Positions 57,962-64,000 of a DNA stretch of 64,000 nucleotides are shown here, piece by piece. The notes under the pieces are model-generated. The model was not told the DNA's origin, made no database searches, and saw nothing but the letters and a program-made list of their open reading frames with translations. The stretch comes from Streptomyces sp. NBC_00708. GTDB taxonomy: Bacteria; Actinomycetota; Actinomycetes; Streptomycetales; Streptomycetaceae. The stretch covers positions 806,001-870,000 of the forward strand of contig CP108997.1 in NCBI GenBank assembly GCA_036226585.1. Reading direction: 5' to 3'. The first letter of the stretch is position 1. Every line of letters starts with the position of its first letter. A program made the translations under genes and the position numbers.

Positions 57962-58828
57962 ATGAGCGGCACCGAGCTTCCCGTGATCGCGGCGGTCGAC
58001 GGCTCCTCGCACAGCATGGACGCGCTGGACTGGGCGGCGCGCGAGGCGGTCGCACGAGGTCTGCCCCTGCTGATCGTGCACGTCCGGCAACTGTCCCGGC
58101 GCACCGACCAGGAGGCGCAGGAGCGGGAGGCCGGCGAGCTGCTGGCCTCGGCCGTGCACCGGGTCGCGGAGACCGCCCCGGGGCTGCGGCCCTCGACTCT
58201 CGCACCGCTCGACTTCCCGTCGGCGGCGCTCGTCTCGCTGAGCCGGGACGCCTCGCTGGTGGTGCTCGGTTCGCGGGGGCTCGGCGGGTTCCGCTCCCTG
58301 ATGCTGGGGTCCAACAGCCTGGCGACGGCCTCGATGGCGAAGTGCCCCGTGGTGATCGTCCACGGCGGCCGGGACGAGGAGAAGCCCGGCAACGGCACGG
58401 GCGAGGTCTTTCCGGACATCGTGGCCGGAGTGGCCGCCGACGAGAGCAGCGAAGGGGTGCTGGACTTCGCCTTCGCGACGGCGGCGGCGCACCCGGGTGC
58501 GCGGCTGCGGATCGTGCACGGCTGGACGATGTTCTCGTCGATGCTGTCCGGCGGGCCCGTCTTCGACCGGGACGCGGCGGCGGACGCGGCCGAGCGGTCA
58601 CTGGCCGAGCTGACCGCCGGCTGGCGCACCGCGTATCCGCAGGTAGAGGTGATGAAGGAGCCGGTCAACGGTTCCGCGACGCGCACCCTGGTCACCGCGT
58701 CCGCCACGGCGTCGCTGACCGTCGTCGGGCGGCGGCGGGGCGGTGAGTCGCTGGGGCTAGGACTCTCGCCGGTGGCCCACACGACGCTCACGCACGCCAT
58801 GGGCCCGGTGGCCGTGGTCCCCTGCTGA
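57962..58828 (+). CDS. Universal stress protein, tandem UspA domains
   Basis: 288 residues. Two UspA domains (~1-140 and ~150-288). The first has an ATP-binding loop VVLGSRGLGGFRSLMLGSNS; the second has a comparable VVGRRRGGESLGLGLSPVAH. Acidic start: VIAAVDGSSHSMDALDWAAR. Such proteins respond to hypoxia, starvation or stress and bind ATP. It follows a short divergent region shared with the unknown acidic protein gene. Confidence 0.93.
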   Translation: MSGTELPVIAAVDGSSHSMDALDWAAREAVARGLPLLIVHVRQLSRRTDQEAQEREAGELLASAVHRVAETAPGLRPSTLAPLDFPSAALVSLSRDASLVVLGSRGLGGFRSLMLGSNSLATASMAKCPVVIVHGGRDEEKPGNGTGEVFPDIVAGVAADESSEGVLDFAFATAAAHPGARLRIVHGWTMFSSMLSGGPVFDRDAAADAAERSLAELTAGWRTAYPQVEVMKEPVNGSATRTLVTASATASLTVVGRRRGGESLGLGLSPVAHTTLTHAMGPVAVVPC

Positions 58829-58920
58829 CGGACGGGCCGCGTCCGCTGCCCCACACTGGGCAGAAGAGCGGGATCGGATGGCGGACGGACCTGCCTGCGG
58901 GTGGGGCGAGGAGGCGCGGC

Positions 58921-60495
58921 ATGGGGTCAGGGGCCGGGTGGCGCGAGCGGGGCGCACGGATGCTGGACCGGACAGCGGGGCGCACGGCCGCCGCGCTGGT
59001 GGCCGGTGCGCTGCCGGCGCTCGCCTTCCCCGCGCCTTCGCTGTGGTGGTTCGCCTGTGTCTGCCTGGTCCCGCTGCTGCTGCTGATCCGGTCGGCCGGT
59101 ACGGGGCGGGCGGCGGCGCGGGACGCGTGGCTGGGCGGGACCGGCTACATGATCGCCGTGCACCACTGGCTGATGCCGAGTCTGCATGTGTTCATCGTGG
59201 TCCTCGCGGCGCTGCTCGGTCTGCTGTGGGCGCCGTGGGGGGTGCTCGTGGGCCGGCTGCTGCGCGGGCCGGTGAGCGGGTGGTCCGCGGTGGCGGCGGT
59301 GGTCGTGATTCCGTGCGGCTGGCTGATGATCGAGCTGGTCCGGTCCTGGGAGGCGCTGGGCGGTCCCTGGGGGCTGCTCGGGGCGAGCCAGTGGCAGGTG
59401 GAGCCGGCTCTGCGGCTGGCGTCGGTGGGCGGGGTGTGGCTGGTGAGCCTGCTGGTGGTGGCGGTGAACACCGCGCTCACCGTGCTGCTGGTGCACTCCG
59501 CCGCGCGGGCCGCCGCCGCGGTGTCGCTGCTGGTGGGGGCGCTCGTGGTCGGGGCCGCCTGGATGTGGGCGCCACAGCCGGAGCGGACCGGCACGGCCAG
59601 GGTGGCCGTCGTGCAGCCCGGGATCGTGGACGGGCCGGGCAGCATCCAGCGCAGGTTCGACCTCAGCGAGAAGCTGACGCGGTCGCTGGCCGGGCGGGAC
59701 GTGGACCTGGTGGTGTGGGGCGAGAGCAGTGTCGGCGTCGATCCGGCCCGGCGGCCCGACATCACGGCCCGGCTCGCGGCGCTGTCGCGGACGGTGGGCG
59801 CGGACGTCCTGGTCAACGTGGACGCCCGGCAGACCGACGGGGCGGGGCGGACCGGCATCTTCAAGAGCGCCGTGCTGGTCGGGCCGGACGGACTCACCGG
59901 GGACCGGTACGACAAGATGCGGCTGGTGCCGTTCGGCGAGTACATCCCGGCCCGGTCGGTGCTGAGCTGGGCGACCTCGATGGGCCGGGCGGCGGGCGAG
60001 GACCGGCTGCGCGGCACCGGCCCGGTCACGATGCGGGTGCCCGGCGCGGACGGGCTGCGCATCGGCCCCCTGGTCTGCTTCGAGTCCGCGTTCCCCGACA
60101 TGAGCAGGCGGCTGGTCCGGGACGGCGCCGGGCTGCTGATCGCCCAGTCGTCCACGTCGTCGTTCCAGCACGGCTGGGCGCCCGCCCAGCACGCCTCGCT
60201 CGGCGCTCTGCGGGCGGCGGAGAGCGGACGCCCGATGGTGCACGCCACCCTCACGGGGGTGAGCGCGGTGTACGGGCCGCACGGTGAGGCGGTCGGGTCC
60301 CGGCTCGGCACGGACACCAGCGGCACCGCCGTCTACGGGGTGCCGCTGGCCCGGGGCACGACGCTGTACGTACGGCTGGGCGACTGGCCGGTGTACGGGG
60401 CGCTCGGCGTGCTGGCCGTGTACTGCGCCTCGGTGGGCGTCCGGGCCGCGCGCTCCCGGAGGCGTACACGGCCGGCGGAAGCGGCAGCGGTATAG
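58921..60495 (+). CDS. lnt: Apolipoprotein N-acyltransferase
   Basis: 524 residues. N-terminal membrane helices (~20-215) are followed by a nitrilase-type periplasmic domain with the catalytic Glu268 (VVWGESSVG), Lys332 (YDKMRLVPFGEYIPAR) and Cys386 (PLVCFESAFPDM). It N-acylates the diacylglyceryl cysteine of lipoproteins at the outer face of the membrane. The C-terminal helix (~490-515) is the last anchor. Streptomycetes usually carry two Lnt copies; this is one of them. Confidence 0.94.
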   Translation: MGSGAGWRERGARMLDRTAGRTAAALVAGALPALAFPAPSLWWFACVCLVPLLLLIRSAGTGRAAARDAWLGGTGYMIAVHHWLMPSLHVFIVVLAALLGLLWAPWGVLVGRLLRGPVSGWSAVAAVVVIPCGWLMIELVRSWEALGGPWGLLGASQWQVEPALRLASVGGVWLVSLLVVAVNTALTVLLVHSAARAAAAVSLLVGALVVGAAWMWAPQPERTGTARVAVVQPGIVDGPGSIQRRFDLSEKLTRSLAGRDVDLVVWGESSVGVDPARRPDITARLAALSRTVGADVLVNVDARQTDGAGRTGIFKSAVLVGPDGLTGDRYDKMRLVPFGEYIPARSVLSWATSMGRAAGEDRLRGTGPVTMRVPGADGLRIGPLVCFESAFPDMSRRLVRDGAGLLIAQSSTSSFQHGWAPAQHASLGALRAAESGRPMVHATLTGVSAVYGPHGEAVGSRLGTDTSGTAVYGVPLARGTTLYVRLGDWPVYGALGVLAVYCASVGVRAARSRRRTRPAEAAAV

Positions 60496-60506
60496 CGGGC
60501 CGTGGG

Positions 60507-61406
60507 CTACGCGGCGTCGAGCCCGCGCAGGACCCGTTCGCACAGTTCGTGGGTCTCCAGGGCGTCGCGGGCGCTCAGCGGACGGCCCTCGCGCACGGCG
60601 TCCAGGAACGCCAGCACGCTCTGCTCGATGCCGCGCTGACGGGCCACCGGCACCCAGTCGCCGCGCCTCCGCACGCTCGGCTGCCCCTTGTGGTCGATGA
60701 TCTCCGCGAGGTTCAGCACCTCCCGCTTGGAGTCCTGGCCGGAGACCTCCAGCCGCTCCTCGGTCGAGCCGCTGAGCCGGTTCATCGCGCCGATGGCGGT
60801 GAAGCCCTCGCCGGACAGCTGGAGCACGACGTGGTGCAGCAGTCCGTCGACGAGCCTGCCGCTCACCACGGTGCGCTCGACGGGGCCGGGCACCAGGAAG
60901 CGCAGGGTGTCCACGACATGGATGAAGTCGTCGAAGACCATGGTCCGGGGATCCTCGGGGAGCCCGACCCGGTTCTTCTGCATGAGGATCAGCTCGCGCG
61001 GGTGCTCCGCGCACTGGGCGTACCCCGGCGCCAGCCGGCGGTTGAACCCGACGGCGAGACCGGTGCCGCGCGCCTCGGCGAGCTCGACCAGGCGCGCGGA
61101 CTCCTCCAGCGTGTAGGCGAGCGGCTTGTCGACGTACGTGGCGACGCCCGCTTCGAGCAGCCGGCCGACGATCTCGGGGTGGGCGGCGGTCGAGGCGTGC
61201 ACGAACGCGGCGTCGAGCCCCCGGGCGAGCAGTGAGTCCAGGTCCAGGTGGCAGCGTTCCGCCGGAATGCGGTGGGTGGCGGCGACCGAGGCCAGGGTGG
61301 CCGGGGTGCGGGTCTGCAGGTGGAGTTCGATGCCCGGCAGAGCGCCGAGCACCGGCAGGTACGCCTTCTGCGCGATGTCCCCGAGCCCGATGCAGCCGAC
61401 CTTCAC
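60507..61406 (-). CDS. Gfo/Idh/MocA family oxidoreductase
   Basis: 299 residues. The Rossmann motif is CIGLGDIAQKAYLPVL (GxGxxA-type) and the signature is VATYVDKPLAYTLEESARLV (EKP variant, DKP here). The C-terminal sheet includes FNRRLAPGYAQCAEHPRE and FDDFIHVVDTLRFL. Members oxidise sugars or their derivatives with NAD(P). GTG 61406 has GAGGAAG 5 nt upstream. It lies downstream of the FAD monooxygenase on the same strand; whether cotranscribed is unclear, with a 58-base gap. Confidence 0.9.
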   Translation of the reverse strand: MKVGCIGLGDIAQKAYLPVLGALPGIELHLQTRTPATLASVAATHRIPAERCHLDLDSLLARGLDAAFVHASTAAHPEIVGRLLEAGVATYVDKPLAYTLEESARLVELAEARGTGLAVGFNRRLAPGYAQCAEHPRELILMQKNRVGLPEDPRTMVFDDFIHVVDTLRFLVPGPVERTVVSGRLVDGLLHHVVLQLSGEGFTAIGAMNRLSGSTEERLEVSGQDSKREVLNLAEIIDHKGQPSVRRRGDWVPVARQRGIEQSVLAFLDAVREGRPLSARDALETHELCERVLRGLDAA

Positions 61407-61464
61407 AGGGTCTTCCTCTCGCTGGTCAGCGCCGTGCGCCGCGAGCGTCGGGAGGGCCCGGCCG

Positions 61465-62673
61465 CTACGCCGCGGGCGCGTCCGTCGTCGTCCCGGCAGC
61501 ATACGTGTCCCCCGGCGGCCGCCAGTCGGCGATCCCGTCGAAGGTGCGCAGGACGAGGCCGGGGCCGAGGCGGGAGGCGGCCGACATCAGGAAGTCGCGC
61601 ACGGCGACGGCCGGGGCGCCGCTGAGGCTCATGAGCCGGGAGACGCGGTCGGCCTTGCGCACGACGGCGGCGGTACGCGGCAGCCGGTCGGCGGTGTACG
61701 CGGCGAGACCCGCGCCCAGGTCCCGGCCGGGAGCCGCGTGGTGGGCGAGCACGATGCCGTCCTCGATGGCCTGGTTGCCGCCCTGGCCGAGGGTGGGGGC
61801 CATCGCGTGGGCGCAGTCCCCGAGCAGCACGGTGCGGCCCCGGTGGAAGGCGGGCAGCGGACGGTCCATCCGGTACACGTCGTTGCGCAGGATCTCCCCC
61901 GGTGCGGTGGCCGCGATGATCCGCGGGACCGGGTCGTGCCAGTCGCCGAAGCGGCGCAGGAGTTCGGCCTTTTCGTCGTCCTCGGCCCGTGCTCCGGCGG
62001 GGGCGGTCGCCGCCGCGTAGGCGTAGATCCGGCCGTCCTTGAGCGGCTGGGTTCCCCAGAGAGCGCCGCGACCCCAGGTCTCGTGCGGCGGGAAGGGGCG
62101 CTCCGGGGCCGGGACGACGACGCGCCAGGTGGTGAAGCCGGCGTACGAGGGGCCGGGGGCGTCCGGGAAGAGCGCGGTCCGTACGGCGGAGTGGATGCCG
62201 TCGGCGCCGACGACGAGTTCGGCCTCGATCGTCCCGTTCGGCGTGGAGACGACGGCGGGGGCGCCGCCCGCCGTGCCCGGATCGGTCAGGCGGGCCGGGC
62301 AGCCGGTGCGGACGGCGGAGGCGGGGAGCCGGGCGGCGATGCGGTCGACGAGGACGGACCGGTGCACGAGGACGAGCGGGCCGCCGAACCGTTCGGCGGC
62401 GGCGGCGGCGTCGGTGCGCGCGAGCCAGCGGCCGGACGGCGCGCGCATCCCGCCCTCGCCCTGCCAGGCGGCCAGGGACCTGATCTCGTCGCCGAGCCCG
62501 ACGACGTCGAGCGCACGCTGGCCGTTGGGGGCGAGGGCGATGCCGGCTCCGACCGGCTCCAGGGAGTCCGCGCGTTCGAGCACGGTGACCTGCCACCCGG
62601 ACCGGTGCAGGGCCAGGGCGGCGGTGAGTCCGCCGATCCCGCTGCCGATGACGACCGCACGGGGCATGTCCAT
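61465..62673 (-). CDS. FAD-dependent monooxygenase (aromatic hydroxylase type)
   Basis: 402 residues. FAD-binding GxGxxG is VVIGSGIGGLTAALALHRSG, the conserved DG motif is VVGADGIHSAVRTALF, and the GD motif is LLGDCAHAMAPTLGQGGNQA. It resembles salicylate or 3-hydroxybenzoate-type hydroxylases, or polyketide oxygenases. The substrate is unknown. It is divergent from a TetR regulator and lies behind two identical operators. ATG 62673 follows GGAGGGAAAGTC. Confidence 0.93.
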   Translation of the reverse strand: MDMPRAVVIGSGIGGLTAALALHRSGWQVTVLERADSLEPVGAGIALAPNGQRALDVVGLGDEIRSLAAWQGEGGMRAPSGRWLARTDAAAAAERFGGPLVLVHRSVLVDRIAARLPASAVRTGCPARLTDPGTAGGAPAVVSTPNGTIEAELVVGADGIHSAVRTALFPDAPGPSYAGFTTWRVVVPAPERPFPPHETWGRGALWGTQPLKDGRIYAYAAATAPAGARAEDDEKAELLRRFGDWHDPVPRIIAATAPGEILRNDVYRMDRPLPAFHRGRTVLLGDCAHAMAPTLGQGGNQAIEDGIVLAHHAAPGRDLGAGLAAYTADRLPRTAAVVRKADRVSRLMSLSGAPAVAVRDFLMSAASRLGPGLVLRTFDGIADWRPPGDTYAAGTTTDAPAA

Positions 62674-62691
62674 GACTTTCCCTCCGCCGCA

Positions 62692-62733
62692 ACTACACCT
62701 GTAGTGACCCGTCCAACGTACTACACCTGTAGT
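62692..62733. promoter_or_regulatory. Two identical operators between FAD monooxygenase and TetR genes
   Basis: ACTACACCTGTAGT occurs at 62692-62705 and 62720-62733, each a palindrome with arms ACTACA/TGTAGT and a CC centre, 28 bp apart. One is next to the monooxygenase start, the other over the TetR -35 area (its -10 TAGGTT is at 62742-62747). Confidence 0.85.
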
Positions 62734-62741
62734 TGCGCCGG

Positions 62742-62747
62742 TAGGTT
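62742..62747 (+). promoter_or_regulatory. -10 hexamer of the second TetR gene
   Basis: TAGGTT ends 6 nt before ATG 62754, giving a leaderless-type start. The upstream operator would cover its -35. Confidence 0.6.
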
Positions 62748-62753
62748 GCTCCC

Positions 62754-63341
62754 ATGACCGCACGCCCCACCGGCTCCGACCGGGCCGATCTGATCGCCGA
62801 CGCCGCGCTCGCCCTCCTCGCGGAACGCGGTATGCGGGGGCTGACGCATCGCGCGGTCGACGAGCGGGCCGGGCTGCCCCAGGGCTCCACGTCCAACCAC
62901 GCCCGCACCCGGCAGTCCCTGCTGGAAGCGGCGGTGCGACGGCTGGCGGAGCGGGAGGCCCGCGTCCTCGCCCCCGGCGGACTCCCGGCGGGCGGCGGCA
63001 CCGACGAGCTGGTCGCGGCACTCGCCCGCGCCCTGCACCGCTATCTGACGCACCACCCGGAGCTGCTCGTCTGCCGGTACGAACTGGCGCTGGAGGCCAC
63101 CCGGCGCCCCGAGCTGCGGGCGTTCTTCGACGCGACGGGCCAGCAGTTCCGCGCGCCGTTGGTGGCGCTGATGACGGCGGCCGGTTCGCCGGAGCCGGAG
63201 CGGCACGCGCTGTCCCTGGTCGCCTGGTGCGAGGGGCTGATGTTCTCGTGCGCGGCCGGCTCGTACCACCGCTCCGTACCGACCGAGGCGGAGCTGCGCA
63301 CCGGCTTCGACGAACTGCTGCGCGGGATGCTGGGGCACTGA
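62754..63341 (+). CDS. TetR family regulator of the FAD monooxygenase
   Basis: 195 residues. HTH: LIADAALALLAERGMRGLTH followed by RAVDERAGLPQGSTSNHART. The ligand domain has LTHHPELLVCRYELALEATR. It is divergent from the monooxygenase and sits at the two 14-bp operators, so it most likely represses both genes and is released by the monooxygenase substrate or a related compound. Confidence 0.92.
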   Translation: MTARPTGSDRADLIADAALALLAERGMRGLTHRAVDERAGLPQGSTSNHARTRQSLLEAAVRRLAEREARVLAPGGLPAGGGTDELVAALARALHRYLTHHPELLVCRYELALEATRRPELRAFFDATGQQFRAPLVALMTAAGSPEPERHALSLVAWCEGLMFSCAAGSYHRSVPTEAELRTGFDELLRGMLGH

Positions 63342-63473
63342 CGCGCCGGGCACGGGGCAGCGGCGCGGGCGCAGGGCGGCGCCCGGGGCGCGGCGCTGAC
63401 CGGCGTCACTCGTGCGGGCCAATTGCCGCGTACGGACTCACGGGCCGGTCACCGGCGCCCCAGAGTTGATCAG

Positions 63474-63932
63474 GTGCAACGAACGAGAACCACCGTGAAG
63501 CTCCTGGCCGGCCTCGCCGTCGCGGCCCTGTCGGGGTGTGTGTCCGTCCAGCCGCAGCCGGTTGCCCCGCCGCGCTCCGAGGTCAGCCGGCCGGCGCACG
63601 ACCTGGCCCCGCAGATCGCCCGTCCGCCGGTCCACGACACCCTGGAGGCCGTGCCGAAGGCGAAGCGCTCCCCCTCGGCCTCGCCGTCCGGCGCGCACCG
63701 CACGCCGGAGCCGCCGCGCGCCCGCCCCGGCGAGGCGCGCCCGCCGCTCCGTCAGCAGCCCCTGCCCGCACCGGTCCGTCCGCTGCCGCGCCGGATTCCC
63801 CCGGCCGTCCCCGCGCCGGCCTTGTCAGCGCCCGGCGGCGGAACCGGGGTGTGCGCCCTCGGCAGAGGCTACGGCCACTGGCCGGCGGGCAGCCCGCAGT
63901 CCCGCATCTGCGACCACACCTACGGCCGGTGA
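63474..63932 (+). CDS. Small Pro/Ala-rich lipoprotein
   Basis: 152 residues from GTG 63474. Signal VKLLAGLAVAALSGCVS has a lipobox LSGC, so it should be lipid-anchored. The mature part is disordered, rich in Pro, Arg, Ala and Ser, and ends in a short Cys-containing segment GVCALGRGYGHWPAGSPQSR followed by ICDHTY. I do not recognise the family. The two late Cys may form a disulfide. The short gene-free stretch before it (63342-63473) shows no feature. Confidence 0.75.
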   Translation: MQRTRTTVKLLAGLAVAALSGCVSVQPQPVAPPRSEVSRPAHDLAPQIARPPVHDTLEAVPKAKRSPSASPSGAHRTPEPPRARPGEARPPLRQQPLPAPVRPLPRRIPPAVPAPALSAPGGGTGVCALGRGYGHWPAGSPQSRICDHTYGR

Positions 63933-63941
63933 CGCGGCGTA

Positions 63942-63971
63942 GGTGACGGCGGGACCGGAGCGGCCGTCACC
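63942..63971. terminator. Hairpin after the lipoprotein gene
   Basis: GGTGACGGC (63942-63950) pairs perfectly with GCCGTCACC (63963-63971) over 12 bases. Confidence 0.6.
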
Positions 63972-64000
63972 ACTCGCGCAGCCGCCGCTCCAGCCGGCCG
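63967..64000 (-). CDS. C-terminal end of a minus-strand gene (cut by window edge)
   Basis: Reading the minus strand from the right edge gives Arg-Leu-Glu-Arg-Arg-Leu-Arg-Glu-Trp then a stop at 63967-63969. A basic helical C-terminus is plausible, and the converging hairpin fits a gene end, but the piece is too short to identify. Confidence 0.4.
   Translation of the reverse strand, partial: GRLERRLREW

Noticed and set aside
1..64000. tRNA, rRNA, CRISPR arrays, insertion sequences, prophage
   Set aside because: Looked for cloverleaf ends, spaced identical repeats, transposase or integrase motifs; none seen.

Overview
The window is a 64-kb stretch of high-GC actinobacterial chromosome, almost certainly from Streptomyces or a close relative. 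The evidence is the strong G/C bias at third codon positions, frequent GTG starts, the ATPase / XRE-DUF5753 / DUF397 regulatory triad, a divergent second-type EF-Tu gene (tuf3), a c-di-AMP (ydaO-type) riboswitch in front of a small cell-wall hydrolase, and many -10 hexamers lying exactly 6-8 nt before a start codon (leaderless mRNAs). The order bio genes, purB, tuf3 resembles, from memory, the left half of the S. coelicolor chromosome. I see no rRNA, tRNA, insertion sequence, prophage or CRISPR array. It reads as an ordinary chromosomal region with several accessory insertions.

Layout. 1-3.4 kb: end of an NAD-dependent epimerase gene, a divergent TetR regulator / membrane protein pair with twin operators, an orphan YefM-type antitoxin with a TGTAC palindrome, and a ClpP-like gene that has lost the catalytic Ser and His, followed by a small unknown gene. 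3.4-6.2 kb: c-di-AMP riboswitch with an NlpC/P60 hydrolase, then the regulatory triad. 6.2-10.7 kb: biotin synthesis (bioF divergent from bioB-bioA-bioD). 10.9-14.3 kb: methyltransferase, an RHH/Fic-like toxin-antitoxin pair, a cytochrome P450 and a GNAT enzyme. 14.3-19.8 kb: two coupled CNNM/CBS membrane proteins behind a possible leader peptide, an SGNH hydrolase, purB and a Mug-type DNA glycosylase. 20-26.3 kb: an ABC exporter divergent from a histidine kinase / response regulator pair, a ROK repressor, and a GntR regulator with dre-like operators over its own promoter.

26.6-36.8 kb: alpha/beta hydrolase and DMT transporter that overlap tail to tail, a MocR regulator, a SWIM zinc-finger gene coupled to a large DUF6493-like gene, a membrane-ACT-GNAT fusion, and a PLP sulfur-amino-acid lyase divergent from an Lrp regulator. 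37-45 kb: DUF885 peptidase, rhodanese divergent from Lrp, and the SbcC-SbcD nuclease. 44.6-55.3 kb: YigZ/IMPACT, CoA-binding protein, YbaK deacylase, an XRE-cupin regulator divergent from a DMT exporter, two hexapeptide-repeat proteins, DedA, a hotdog thioesterase, a Gln-rich membrane-anchored protein, an MFS exporter, a spermidine-synthase-like protein and tuf3 with a candidate leader peptide and stem-loop. 55.6-64 kb: TVP38, UppP, a universal stress protein, apolipoprotein N-acyltransferase, a Gfo/Idh/MocA oxidoreductase, a FAD monooxygenase divergent from its TetR regulator with two identical palindromic operators, a small lipoprotein, and the tail of a minus-strand gene.

The recurring theme is divergent regulator/target pairs, each with a visible palindrome between them. 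The most unusual items are the protease-dead ClpP paralog with its small partner, the SWIM-DUF6493 pair, the metal-site-like BioB tail, the tuf3 leader, and the upstream reading frame coupled to the CNNM operon. All functional calls come from reading the sequence; no database search was run.
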